From assembly GCA_963669415.2 (NCBI GenBank), contig CAXXPS010000002.1, forward strand, positions 682,001 to 746,000: DNA of 64,000 nt. The letters are read 5' to 3'. Below, piece after piece: positions 1 to 8,561 of the stretch. Position 1 is the first letter of the stretch. Each line of letters begins with the position of its first letter. This stretch comes from JAWKWH01 sp963669415 (GTDB lineage Bacteria; Pseudomonadota; Alphaproteobacteria; Rhizobiales; Rhizobiaceae). Both the position numbers and the translations under genes were made by a program. The notes beneath the pieces were generated by a model, which was not told where the DNA came from, searched no databases, and saw only the letters and a list, made by a program, of their open reading frames with translations.

Positions 1-764
1 CCTATATTTTTCAGAATGCCGATGACCGCATCATCTTTGCGATCCCCTATGAGGATGAATTCACATTGATCGGCACGACCGACGTGGAACACGGCGAGAT
101 GGATGGCAGGCCTCAAATCACGCCCGAAGAGATCGCGTATCTTTGCGCCATGGCGAGCGAATATTTTGAAAAGCCGGTGAATGAGAAGGACGTTGTCTGG
201 ACCTATTCCGGTGTTCGCCCACTCTTCGATGACGGCGCATCGAAGGCACAGGAAGCAACCCGCGACTACATCATTCGAAGTGATCCGAAGATGGGCGGTG
301 GCACGCTGATCAATATCTTCGGCGGCAAGATCACCACCTACCGGCGGTTGGCCGAGGAGGTGCTGAAAGAGCTGGAAGCCAAACTCCAAAAACGCAAGCC
401 TGAATGGACCAGCGGCGCCACCCTTCCCGGTGGCGACTTTTCAGCCGGCGAGCGCAAGGAACTCACCAATCGTTTTTCCGAAGAGTTTCCGCATGCCGGT
501 CGCGATCTCATCGACAGGCTGGTGCGGACCTACGGCACGGAAACCGGGAGGATACTGGCCGGTACAAAGCAGATCGAAGATCTCGGCACCCAATTCGGCG
601 CCGGACTATGTGAACGCGAGGTGAGCTATCTTATCAAGAACGAATGGGCGGAAACGGCCGAGGACATTGTCTACCGCCGCACCAAACTTGGTTTGCGGCT
701 GACAGCAGATGAGATCGACGTGCTGGAGAAGTGGGTCAATCAAAGCCGCAAACAGGCGGCGTAG
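1..764 (+). CDS. glpD: Glycerol-3-phosphate dehydrogenase, C-terminal part (5' truncated by window edge)
   Basis: FAD-dependent oxidation of sn-glycerol 3-phosphate to dihydroxyacetone phosphate, normally at the inner membrane with electrons passed to quinone. The reading frame is open from base 3 to the first base pairs of the window, so the start lies outside. Visible are the conserved stretch RIIFAIPYEDEFTLIGTTD, the FAD-domain closing motif GGKITTYRRLAEE and then the helical C-terminal DAO_C domain. The frame stops at a TAG at 762-764. About 253 residues of the usual 500 are present. No downstream gene follows on this strand, so it ends its transcription unit here. The family call is firm; the operon context upstream cannot be seen. 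Confidence 0.93.
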   Translation, partial: YIFQNADDRIIFAIPYEDEFTLIGTTDVEHGEMDGRPQITPEEIAYLCAMASEYFEKPVNEKDVVWTYSGVRPLFDDGASKAQEATRDYIIRSDPKMGGGTLINIFGGKITTYRRLAEEVLKELEAKLQKRKPEWTSGATLPGGDFSAGERKELTNRFSEEFPHAGRDLIDRLVRTYGTETGRILAGTKQIEDLGTQFGAGLCEREVSYLIKNEWAETAEDIVYRRTKLGLRLTADEIDVLEKWVNQSRKQAA

Positions 765-800
765 ATCGGGCTTGGTGCCGCCAGCGCCGGTATCCTGCGG

Positions 801-834
801 TCAAACGATTCCATTTGGATGTGAACCGCTCTAG
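801..834 (-). repeat. Solo copy of the CTAGAGCG terminal repeat
   Basis: Read on the minus strand this 34-bp segment begins CTAGAGCG and ends AAATGGAATCGTTTGA. The first 8 and last 16 bases are identical to the left terminal repeat of the element at 16941-17252, and the two segments have the same length. No second end is visible nearby, so this is either a solo end or a decayed element. It lies 37 bp after the glpD stop. Confidence 0.6.
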
Positions 835-1040
835 TGATAAATCTGACATCCCGGCTCCGCTAACTATCTGTTTTCCAGTCAGATGCAGACTGACCACATT
901 CAATTTCATCCACACTTCTCAAACCTGTGAAACAATCTCTCCCATCGCTCTCACGGGAAGCCGGGTCATGAACCGGGGTTCGGCTGAGGGCGGCGGCAAC
1001 CTCCCCCGTGCGCTGCGGTTGCGCAAGGCATGACGAGGGC

Positions 1041-1255
1041 CGGGCGGCAGGCTGGAAGCCCTGGGCAGAAACCGGACGGTGAAAATCCGCTCCTCCCCTT
1101 GGTGCCGGAAAAGCCGGGCCCGCCTGCGGTGCACTACCTGATCCGCAGGCCGGCAAGACCAGCCGATAGGAGCGGACAGCGGCCGGACGGGTGATCGGAA
1201 GATCGCACGGAATAAAACATACACCGAAGACCCCGCGTTCCTCCGATCGCCCGTC
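1041..1255 (+). promoter_or_regulatory. Structured RNA candidate, cobalamin-riboswitch-like, with no gene behind it
   Basis: The stretch 765-1380 holds no convincing gene. Within it, 1078-1089 reads GGTGAAAATCCG, which matches the conserved core of AdoCbl riboswitches. 1149-1164 reads GCCGGCAAGACCAGCC, which is a B12-box-like 3' end (expected form GCCGGAAGACCKGCC) with one extra base. GGCTGG at 1050-1055 can pair with CCAGCC at 1159-1164 to close the domain. CCTGCGG and CCGCAGG form an internal hairpin. A 14-bp inverted repeat (1186-1199 with 1242-1255, one G-U) follows like an expression platform. The usual CCCCGCNACTG segment is not recognisable, and no plus-strand gene follows before the convergent ABC operon, so this may be a relic or another RNA. 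Confidence 0.35.
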
Positions 1256-1380
1256 TTCCCATTTCTTGAGCAACCCGGATGAGAAATTCGCGGGAACGAC
1301 GAGGCATGCGCGGAAACCCTTCGCCTCCTTGAGGGGCGGTCAAACAGATGGCAAAGTTGCGTTCAGTTTGAATCGAGAGA

Positions 1381-2454
1381 TCAAGACGTTCCACTTTCGG
1401 AAACCAGAACCGGGCCGCTGGATGAAAAACCGATCCTGACGTCGAGGCCGACATCAAGCGGGTTGTCCACGTCTTCATCGACAGCAAACAGGTTTCCGAA
1501 TGCCGTCTCGACCGTATACTCCATCCGGATTCCAACATATGTCGCCTTGGCGATCCGGGCGTCAAATCCGTCTTTGGCCCCTATCTCCAGCCGCGACGGC
1601 CGGACGGCCAATGACGCTGGTCCCGGAGCGAATCCGCGGGACGCAAGGCGATAACGGTATTGTTGAATTTCGACCACCGCATCGTCGCCGACAATTTCCA
1701 ATACGTTACAAGGGATGATGTTCGCTTCGCCGATGAAGTCGGCGACAAACCGGTCGATGGGAGCATCGTACAGTTGGCGAGGTGTACCTTTCTGCGCGAT
1801 CGTGGCGTTGCGCATGACCACTATTTCATCTGAAACGGCGAGCGCCTCTTCCTGGTCGTGCGTGACGTAGACAACGGTCAATCCCAGATCCTGCTGAATG
1901 CCGCGGATGTCTTCGCGCACCTGGCGGCGCAGTTTTGCGTCGAGGTTTGATAACGGCTCGTCAAAAAGCAGAACCTGTGGTTCCAGCACCAGCGCCCTGG
2001 CCACGGCGACCCGCTGTTGCTGCCCACCGGACAGCTCGCTTGGCAGTCGCCCATCGAAGCCCTTCAGGCCTACCAGTTCAAGGCCTGCAAGCGCCCGTTC
2101 CCTTGTTTCCGATTTTGCAAATCCAGAAAATGCAAGTCCGTAAGACACATTCTCCAGCACGGTCATATGGGGGAATAACGCGTAGGATTGGAACACCATC
2201 GACACATCCCGATCGGTCGCAGGCAGGTTTGTGACATCGTGGTCGCCAATAAGGATTTGCCCGGAAGTCGCCATCTCCAATCCGGCGATCATTCGCAAAG
2301 TCGTGGTTTTGCCGCAGCCGGAAGGTCCCAACAATGTGATGAGTTTTCCGGCTTCCACCTCAAGGCTGATATTGTCGACGGCGACCACGTCCCTGCCATA
2401 GACCTTGGTGACATCCCTGAAACTGACCGGTGCCGCTTTGTTCGCAATCTTCAT
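1381..2454 (-). CDS. ABC transporter ATP-binding protein, Fe(III)/spermidine (FbpC/PotA) type
   Basis: Energises the importer encoded just upstream on the same strand. The order of motifs is Walker A GPSGCGKTT at residues 43-51, a Q-loop near FQSYALFPH, the signature LSGGQQQR near 139, Walker B VLLFDEP followed by the D-loop SNLDAKLRR, and a switch His in VYVTHDQEEA. After residue 240 comes a TOBE-type C-terminal regulatory domain, typical of CUT1/PotA/FbpC ATPases of about 350 residues. It is the last gene of a three-gene operon, with 12 bp between the permease stop and its ATG. Subfamily and neighbours suggest ferric iron, but 2-aminoethylphosphonate and thiamine importers share this layout, so the substrate is inferred only. 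Confidence 0.9.
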   Translation of the reverse strand: MKIANKAAPVSFRDVTKVYGRDVVAVDNISLEVEAGKLITLLGPSGCGKTTTLRMIAGLEMATSGQILIGDHDVTNLPATDRDVSMVFQSYALFPHMTVLENVSYGLAFSGFAKSETRERALAGLELVGLKGFDGRLPSELSGGQQQRVAVARALVLEPQVLLFDEPLSNLDAKLRRQVREDIRGIQQDLGLTVVYVTHDQEEALAVSDEIVVMRNATIAQKGTPRQLYDAPIDRFVADFIGEANIIPCNVLEIVGDDAVVEIQQYRYRLASRGFAPGPASLAVRPSRLEIGAKDGFDARIAKATYVGIRMEYTVETAFGNLFAVDEDVDNPLDVGLDVRIGFSSSGPVLVSESGTS

Positions 2455-2466
2455 CGCGTGGTTCCT

Positions 2467-4683
2467 TCAAACATTGGTACGCGACTGTGTCATTCGCCGC
2501 CCGATTTCTGTGCGGCCGACAAACATCTGCATCAATCCAACGACCAGCAACATTACTAAAATCAGGGTTGTCGAGTAGGCGATTGCAAGTCCGTAATCGT
2601 TGTTCTCGACCCGACCGATAATGTAGCTGGTCGCCATGTCATATTCAGCTGAAACCAGAAAGATCACCGCCGAAATCGCGGTCATCGCGCGGACAAAGCT
2701 GTAGACCAGCGCAGCAAGGATGGCCGGACGCAGAAGCGGCAGGATTATTCGGCGAAACGTTTGCCAACTGTTGGCCCCAAGGGTCAGTGAACTTTCGTCG
2801 AGAGACTTGTCGATCTGCGACATGGAAGCGATGCCGGCGCGCACACCAACCGGCATGTTGCGGAATATGAAACTGACAACCAGGATGATTCCGGTGCCGG
2901 TGATTTCGATCGGCGGCACGTTGAACGCAAGAATATAGCTGACGCCAATGACCGTGCCCGGGATTGCGAAGCTCAGCATCGTGCCAAACTCGAACGAGTT
3001 TTTACCGGCAAAGGTTTGCCGGGTCAGAAGATAGGCCGTCACCAACCCCACTATTGCGGTCAAGGGGGCAGCAGCGGCAGCTATCTGAATGGTCGTCCAA
3101 AAACTGTCCCATGCCGCACCAGTCCAGCGCACATTCCCCTCGGAGAATTTGACAGAAAATGCTGTGACGTAGTGCTTGAATGTCAGGGTGTTGCGAACGC
3201 CCCAAAGCTCGACGAAACTGCCATAAACAATCATTCCGTAGACGATTGCAGTGAAGCTTGCCCACAGGCCGGCGATGGCCAGAACCGGGATGGACAATCT
3301 GCGCGGCATCAAGGGATGCACGCCGGAATCGCCCTTGCCGGACACTGTCGTATAATTTTTTTTGCCCAGCCAGACGCGCTGCGCGTAAAACGCCGATAGC
3401 GTAAAAAACAGCAGCACGATTGCGAGAACGGCCGCCCGCCCCTGATCATATTGTGCCCCCACAATCGCGAAGAAAATCTCCGTTGAGAGGACATCGAAAT
3501 TGCCACCAAGAACCAGCGGGTTGCCGAAATCGGCCATGCTTTCGATGAAACCGAGAAGAAACGCGTTTGCCAAACCGGGCCGCATGAGCGGTAGCGAAAC
3601 CGTTATGAATGTCTGCCACTTGTTTGCCCTCAGCGTTTGTGCCGCTTCCTCCATTGAAGGTGAGACACCTTCAACGACGCCGATAAGGACAAGAAACGCG
3701 ATCGGTGTGAAGGCCAATGTTTGAGCGATCAATATGCCCGGCAGGCCATAGAGCCAGCGCGTGGGACGGACGTCGAACAAATCGGCAAAGAAAACCGTGA
3801 CTGACCCGGACAGGCCGAAAAGCAGAATCAGAGCCAGACCAATAACAAACGGCGGGGTTATAATCGGCAAAACGGTAAGTGCCCGCAAACCACGTTTGAA
3901 CCGGAAGCCGGACCTCGTAACGACCAGCGCAAACACCAGCCCGAGCAGGGTGGTCACAATGCCAACGATAATCGCCAGGAACAGCGAATTCCACGCCGCA
4001 CCACACCGGCCTCCGGACAGACATCCAAGCCCCCAGAGCCGGTCGTCAAAAAACTTGGAGACGAAAACCACAACCGAATAGCCACCTTCTTCGGTCACAA
4101 ACGCGGCGGTGAGCATTTTGGCGATCGGCAAGAACACGAAAACCGAAACGATGACAACTATGCCGGCGATTGCGCCGACGACAAAAACATCACCGTTGAT
4201 CGCGCCGCGGGCGGCGACGCCGTAGCTGAAGACGAATAAGAAGCTTGCGGCAAGCAGAAGTGCGCCGTAGCCCATTCCGAATTGACGATCGCCAAGATCT
4301 CCAAAGACGGCAGTGAGCCAGGCGAAGTTATAGCCTCGAATTCCGATTCCGAATCCCTGCGCGATCAGATAGGCAAATCCCAGGCCACCAGCCAGGATCA
4401 GTATCGTTGAAAACGCCGGAGCGGTTTTGGGAAGGTGCAATACAAGCAACGGCGCCAGCAGCGGAACAAAAAGTGGCGCAAGCCAGAGTTTGTTGCCCTG
4501 ACCCGTCAGGAACGCAAGCGGTGCATAGTCTTCGTCGAGCGGGAAGCCGTCCCAAAGCCAATCAAAGCCGAAAAAACCATCTTCCACCCCATACCAGGGC
4601 AGCACAAGAACAGCGGCCCATCCGACAATGACCCAAAAGATCAGAACCGGATGGGTGAATGTGGTTTTCGCCGGGGCGTGCAA
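2467..4683 (-). CDS. Fused dual-domain ABC permease, Fe(III) (FbpB) type
   Basis: A single 738-residue chain carries both transmembrane domains of a binding-protein-dependent importer. The first ~215 residues form several extra hydrophobic segments. Two BPD_transp_1 domains follow, each with an EAA loop contacting the ATPase: EEAAQTLRANKWQTF in the first half and ESSLTLGANSWQTF in the second. The half-repeat architecture is that of FbpB/AfuB iron permeases. A hydrophilic loop with the paired cysteines GCLSGGRCG lies just before the first domain. The gene sits between its binding protein (5-bp gap) and its ATPase (12-bp gap), so the three are co-transcribed. It acts in the inner membrane. Confidence 0.9.
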   Translation of the reverse strand: MHAPAKTTFTHPVLIFWVIVGWAAVLVLPWYGVEDGFFGFDWLWDGFPLDEDYAPLAFLTGQGNKLWLAPLFVPLLAPLLVLHLPKTAPAFSTILILAGGLGFAYLIAQGFGIGIRGYNFAWLTAVFGDLGDRQFGMGYGALLLAASFLFVFSYGVAARGAINGDVFVVGAIAGIVVIVSVFVFLPIAKMLTAAFVTEEGGYSVVVFVSKFFDDRLWGLGCLSGGRCGAAWNSLFLAIIVGIVTTLLGLVFALVVTRSGFRFKRGLRALTVLPIITPPFVIGLALILLFGLSGSVTVFFADLFDVRPTRWLYGLPGILIAQTLAFTPIAFLVLIGVVEGVSPSMEEAAQTLRANKWQTFITVSLPLMRPGLANAFLLGFIESMADFGNPLVLGGNFDVLSTEIFFAIVGAQYDQGRAAVLAIVLLFFTLSAFYAQRVWLGKKNYTTVSGKGDSGVHPLMPRRLSIPVLAIAGLWASFTAIVYGMIVYGSFVELWGVRNTLTFKHYVTAFSVKFSEGNVRWTGAAWDSFWTTIQIAAAAAPLTAIVGLVTAYLLTRQTFAGKNSFEFGTMLSFAIPGTVIGVSYILAFNVPPIEITGTGIILVVSFIFRNMPVGVRAGIASMSQIDKSLDESSLTLGANSWQTFRRIILPLLRPAILAALVYSFVRAMTAISAVIFLVSAEYDMATSYIIGRVENNDYGLAIAYSTTLILVMLLVVGLMQMFVGRTEIGRRMTQSRTNV

Positions 4684-4687
4684 CGGC

Positions 4688-5713
4688 CTATTGCGGCAGG
4701 GTCGAAACCTCGTCGTCCCATTTCTTCAACAGGCGTTTACGCTCATCAGAAGAACCATACTTGGCAAAGTCATAGTCGATGAGCTTGATTGTCGACATGT
4801 CTGGCGCCTTGCCTGACGTCTTCGAGGCCTTGTTTGAAGGGACCTGAAAAGCGTTTACCTCCAGAGCCAGATTTTGCGCCTCAGGGGACAGAGCCCAATC
4901 ATAAAACTTCTTGGCTTCGTCCATGTTGCGAGCGCCGGCAATGATCGACATTGAACCAATCTCGTAACCAGTGCCCTCACACGGAGCGACCACTTTAACC
5001 GGAAAGCCCGCCACAGCCTGCTTCACGGCGTCGTGCATGAAGACGATGCCGATGGTGTTTTCTCCCCGTCCGGCTGCCTTGATGGGCGCTGATCCGGATT
5101 TGGTGTACTGGTTGATGTTTGCGTGCAGGCCTTTCATGAACTCAAATCCCTGGTCCTCACCGAAAATCTGAACCATCGACGCAAGGGTCGTGTAAGCAGT
5201 ACCCGAAGAGTTCGGATTGGCCATCTGCACGTGGCCCTTGTAATCGGCTTTCAGCAGATCTTTCCAGCACGATGGCTCCGGCAGATTGTTGTCGGACAGA
5301 AGTTCGGTGTTGTACCCATAGCCAAGCGCGCCCGAGTAAATCCCAATTGTCCTGTTGCCAGCACTTTCGGCCTGGCTGATCGCCCAGTCATGCAATTGGT
5401 CGCGCATTGACGACATATATACCTCGGTCAAACCTTCTTCTGCTGCCTGGAGATGAGGATCACCGGTCCCGCCCCACCAGACATCTCCCTTCGGATTGGA
5501 GGATTCGGCTTTAACCTGGGCAAAGGTTTCGCCTGAGGATTTTCTCGTCATGTTGACGTCAATGCCCGTGGCCGCCTCGAAACTGCGGGCCATCAATTGG
5601 CACCAGTCCTCCTGCGCACTGCAATAAAGTGTCAGCTTGTCGGCTCGTGCCGCTCCGATCGATGCAGCCATTGCGATCATCGAAACGCATGTAACTAGTC
5701 TAACTCTTTTCAT
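4688..5713 (-). CDS. Periplasmic substrate-binding protein, Fe(III) ABC transporter type
   Basis: First gene of the importer operon; captures the substrate in the periplasm. The chosen ATG at 5713 starts MKRVRLVTC, is preceded by GGGAGG six bases away (5719-5724), and gives a clean Sec signal peptide with an ARA-D cleavage site near residue 24. The open frame runs further upstream, but that extension has no such signal. The mature part begins KLTLYCSAQEDWCQ, typical of AfuA/FbpA-type solute-binding proteins (SBP_bac_6/8 family), and contains GDVWWGGTGDPH and YGYNTELL. Length (341 aa) is normal. The 235 bp to the divergent cutC must hold the promoter; I saw no convincing iron-regulator box there. 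Confidence 0.88.
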   Translation of the reverse strand: MKRVRLVTCVSMIAMAASIGAARADKLTLYCSAQEDWCQLMARSFEAATGIDVNMTRKSSGETFAQVKAESSNPKGDVWWGGTGDPHLQAAEEGLTEVYMSSMRDQLHDWAISQAESAGNRTIGIYSGALGYGYNTELLSDNNLPEPSCWKDLLKADYKGHVQMANPNSSGTAYTTLASMVQIFGEDQGFEFMKGLHANINQYTKSGSAPIKAAGRGENTIGIVFMHDAVKQAVAGFPVKVVAPCEGTGYEIGSMSIIAGARNMDEAKKFYDWALSPEAQNLALEVNAFQVPSNKASKTSGKAPDMSTIKLIDYDFAKYGSSDERKRLLKKWDDEVSTLPQ

Positions 5714-5948
5714 TTTTTCCTCCCAGCTTTGCGCTTGCGTCAAGAGGTTATGTATATGAGGACAATCTGGCAATCGATAACTGCCTGCCAGCTTGTCGAA
5801 CAAACATTTCAACCAAGTTTCATGTCGCGGTGGATGTCGCATTTGGTTGCAAATATCGGTATTCGCGGGTTGTGAATAAAATGTTCGGCGTCCGAAGCAT
5901 TGCGTGTATACCCGACGCGCACCCGAATTGCTGGCGGAAAATCTGCAA

Positions 5949-6719
5949 ATGATCAAATCCGATGGAAACAAGCCTGTCGCGGAAATCTGTGTCGATTCTG
6001 TCGAAGGTGTCATCGCCGCCGCCGCCGCAGGGGCAGCGCGTGTCGAACTTTGCTCCGCGCTATTGGAAGGTGGTCTGACCCCTTCATACGGCATGACCAG
6101 CAGAGCAAAGGCGGCGGCAGGTCAGGTCGGCGTTCATGTCATGATCCGGCCCCGCGGCGGCGACTTTCTGTATACGAGCGACGAATTCGCCGCCATGAAA
6201 GAGGATATCTCTGCACTCAAGGAACTTGGCGTGGAGGGATTTGTTTTCGGCCTGCTTGAGCCTGATGGAAAAATCGACGCTGAGAAAACGGCTGAGCTGA
6301 TTTCGTTGTGCAGGCCGGCAAGCGTCACATTTCACCGGGCGTTTGACATGGCAAAGGATCCATTGCGGTCATTGGACGTACTGATGGAACTCGGGGTGGA
6401 CCGGTTGTTAACCTCCGGTCAGGCGCCGGGAGTATTGGAGGGAGCGCCGCTGATCAGGCAGTTGATCGAACGCAGCGCGGGCCGCATCGTGATCATGCCT
6501 GGTGGCGATATCAGCGCGCGCAATGTCACGCGGATTGTCAACGAAACCGGGGCAGAAGAAATCCATTTCGCGGCACTTGAACTCGAACCGGGTCCAATGC
6601 GCTACCGCAATCCCGATGTTTTCATGGGCGGCACGCTGCGCCCACCGGAATATGATCGCGTCGTCACAAAGGAAAGTGGCATTGCGCGTGTCATGAACGC
6701 GGTCAATTCCGGAAGCTAG
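5949..6719 (+). CDS. cutC: CutC family copper homeostasis protein
   Basis: A TIM-barrel protein of the CutC family, linked to copper tolerance in several bacteria although its biochemical role is unsettled. Diagnostic segments are EICVDSVEGVIAAAAAGAARVELCSALLEGGLTPS at the start, VHVMIRPRGGDFLY, VTFHRAFDM and RLLTSGQAPGVLEG in the middle, and IVIMPGGDISARN near the end. The ATG at 5949 gives 256 residues, the normal length; an in-frame GTG at 5904 would add 15 unlikely residues. It diverges from the iron importer and ends 8 bp before the convergent PP2C gene. Metal handling is a loose common theme with the importer; a functional link is inference. Confidence 0.9.
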   Translation: MIKSDGNKPVAEICVDSVEGVIAAAAAGAARVELCSALLEGGLTPSYGMTSRAKAAAGQVGVHVMIRPRGGDFLYTSDEFAAMKEDISALKELGVEGFVFGLLEPDGKIDAEKTAELISLCRPASVTFHRAFDMAKDPLRSLDVLMELGVDRLLTSGQAPGVLEGAPLIRQLIERSAGRIVIMPGGDISARNVTRIVNETGAEEIHFAALELEPGPMRYRNPDVFMGGTLRPPEYDRVVTKESGIARVMNAVNSGS

Positions 6720-6727
6720 GTCAGGAC

Positions 6728-7603
6728 TCATTTGTCCATTTCAAGTCTTATCAACATTGCTGTGGCGTCATCACTGCGTTTGAAACGCGGGAACTGTTGT
6801 CCGTGCGGATCGATCTCTTTCTCGATATGACGAAGCTCATCCAGCAGGCTGCCTAATCCGCCAGAAACCGCCGCCTCCACCAGTGTTTTTGGTCCGTAGG
6901 CATTGTAGGTATCGACCAGCGCGGAAAAACCATCGCTGCACAGCAAACTGTGAGCCGGACCGGAGACTTCCATTGCGACTTCCACCAAATGGTCTGCCGC
7001 CATCGGCTCGAGACCCAGTGTCCAAACCCCGCCTTGCACGGTATTTTGCAATGCCCTGGCAGCCCTCAGATCTGCCAAAGTTTCCGGGTTGGAGAGCAAG
7101 TCGGCGCCATCACCGAACCCGCCGGTTTTGCCGATGTGGTGCGATGCCCAGCCTTTCTCGACTTCAGAAAAGCCGTGCAAGGGTGAAAATTCCAGCGTCT
7201 TGCCCGCAACAGCGGTGTAAGCCGTGCAATCGCCCAATCCGGAGAGATGAATCCCGTTATCGTTGATTTGTAAAACGATGAAACTCGCCGATGGCCAGGC
7301 AAAACGCTCTGGCAAAACACCGCTGCTTGCGGACAGGAAATCCGATTTAGCCTGCGTGATGCAGTCATGGACCACGGTCTTGACGCTTTTGCCGGAGGTA
7401 AGTTCTGTCGCCAGCCTGACCGCTGCAAATTCAGCCAGCCAGGCTGCGTCACTTCCTGCCCCCGACATCAATTGTTCGTCGCCCAGCCCGGTGGCGCCGT
7501 CGATAACGAACGCCGCGCGATCATTCGAACCCAACGCGTCTTCATTCGCCCGATCTGCGGACCCACCGGCCGATATCTTGTCGATTACTTCGAGTTTGAG
7601 CAT
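6728..7603 (-). CDS. Stand-alone PP2C-family protein serine/threonine phosphatase
   Basis: A compact PP2C/PPM phosphatase of 291 residues without sensor domain, transmembrane segment or signal peptide, so cytosolic. The metal-binding motifs are in order: NEDA near residue 20, VIDGATGLG (the DGxxG-equivalent) near 33, LGDCTAY near 122, CSDGF near 223 and RSDDATAMLI near the C-terminus. These acidic residues bind the two Mg/Mn ions. No cognate kinase lies in the window, so the target is unknown. It is a single-gene unit converging on cutC. The 200 bp upstream hold a copy of the CTAGAGCG repeat starting 10 bp before its ATG. Confidence 0.87.
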   Translation of the reverse strand: MLKLEVIDKISAGGSADRANEDALGSNDRAAFVIDGATGLGDEQLMSGAGSDAAWLAEFAAVRLATELTSGKSVKTVVHDCITQAKSDFLSASSGVLPERFAWPSASFIVLQINDNGIHLSGLGDCTAYTAVAGKTLEFSPLHGFSEVEKGWASHHIGKTGGFGDGADLLSNPETLADLRAARALQNTVQGGVWTLGLEPMAADHLVEVAMEVSGPAHSLLCSDGFSALVDTYNAYGPKTLVEAAVSGGLGSLLDELRHIEKEIDPHGQQFPRFKRSDDATAMLIRLEMDK

Positions 7604-7612
7604 ATTTTGCCG

Positions 7613-7635
7613 CTAGAGCGTATCCGGTTTAAATG
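7613..7635 (+). repeat. Partial copy of the CTAGAGCG terminal repeat
   Basis: The 23 bases match the left end of the element at 16941-17252 except for one base (CGTATCC instead of CGTGTCC). The similarity then stops abruptly after AAATG. It lies directly upstream of the minus-strand PP2C gene, possibly within its promoter. Confidence 0.55.
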
Positions 7636-7803
7636 ACTTGTATGCCGTCGATCCACATTCGGTCGACCAGATAACTTCATTCAGGCGAATGAAACCGGCG
7701 CAAAATCCCTACATTGACCGGCCTTGATTGATTGGTCCAGATTGAATGTTAGAGCCTTTCACGCTCAGCTGGAAGCAGTTTGACGCGCAGTTCCTACTTG
7801 CGT

Positions 7804-8505
7804 TTATCCGTACTGAATTGTTCGCAAATCATCGAGCAAAGCGCTCTTAATCGCTGCGGCAGTAGGATGGATATCCCCGCTCGCGGTCATGAACTCGGCA
7901 CTTGACCTGAACTTCCCAAATTGCATGGTCATCACCGCCTCAAACCGGTGAACGCTACCTGGTCCGGCACCCGTCAGTTCGATGCTCGTTGCATCAATTC
8001 CCGGTCCGCAAAGCGCGGCGGCGGTCGCGGAATTCAGATCATCGGGAAACCGCAAAACTGCCTCACGTAGGGAACCTGCCCAATTCTCACCGAGTTGCGG
8101 TGCGGACTGGTGAATGTGAAGCCGGTGGGCAGGGTTTTGTTTGTCGTGTCCAATGCCGGGAACCCACGGCGAGAACAGCCGCAAAATGTTCCCGTGCTTT
8201 TTTCCGATGTCGATCAACTGCTCACGAAAACCGTCGTCGGCCAGGGCACTTGCGCTGACTGTCCAGAGATCAGCGACAGCAAGCGCCCGTGCGCCAAATT
8301 TTTTGAGTGCCGAAGGTCCGGCTGTCTCAATGAAAACACCGGCAGGTCCGGTGAAGAACAATTCGGCGTCAGACGTGTCGGGAATACCGCTTTGCGTCAG
8401 TATTCTGGAGATGCTGAGACCCGATGTTTCATTGACGAATCCAATGACTTGCCGCCCAATCCGGCCGGCGCCGATTACGCTGATCAGCCGATCTGCCAAA
8501 TCCAC
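7804..8505 (-). CDS. Aspartate dehydrogenase-like (NadX/DUF108 family) oxidoreductase
   Basis: Family members convert L-aspartate and NAD(P)+ to iminoaspartate, or act as related amino-acid dehydrogenases. The Rossmann motif VIGAGRIGRQV is at residues 10-20. The C-terminal domain carries DDLNSATAAALCGPGIDATSIEL, a conserved His in GSVHRFEA and the closing HPTAAAIKSALLDDL, which parallels the family's NPKTSALxALS ending. At 233 residues it is shorter than typical NadX (about 265). The start is a GTG at 8505, immediately after a strong hairpin (8518-8548). It is the last gene of the importer operon. Divergence and the RidA-bearing neighbour suggest imine chemistry on the imported compound rather than NAD synthesis; this is inference. 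Confidence 0.72.
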   Translation of the reverse strand: MDLADRLISVIGAGRIGRQVIGFVNETSGLSISRILTQSGIPDTSDAELFFTGPAGVFIETAGPSALKKFGARALAVADLWTVSASALADDGFREQLIDIGKKHGNILRLFSPWVPGIGHDKQNPAHRLHIHQSAPQLGENWAGSLREAVLRFPDDLNSATAAALCGPGIDATSIELTGAGPGSVHRFEAVMTMQFGKFRSSAEFMTASGDIHPTAAAIKSALLDDLRTIQYG

Positions 8506-8517
8506 TCCATTGGTGAA

Positions 8518-8548
8518 GGCCCGATCCGTATTGAAATCGGATCGGGCC
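8518..8548. other. Perfect 11-bp stem-loop after the binding-protein gene
   Basis: GGCCCGATCCG at 8518-8528 pairs exactly with CGGATCGGGCC at 8538-8548, leaving a 9-base loop. On the minus strand it follows the binding-protein stop by 14 bp and precedes the GTG of the dehydrogenase by 13 bp. There is no clear U-run after it on that strand, so it is more likely an mRNA-stabilising or attenuating structure than a full terminator. Confidence 0.6.
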
Positions 8549-8561
8549 TCGAATTGCGGTT

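Noticed and set aside
860..1273. Open frames on the minus strand in the 765-1380 gap
   Set aside because: Two different frames are open over the same GC-rich structured stretch; neither has a known domain, and the RNA-like motifs explain the base pattern better.
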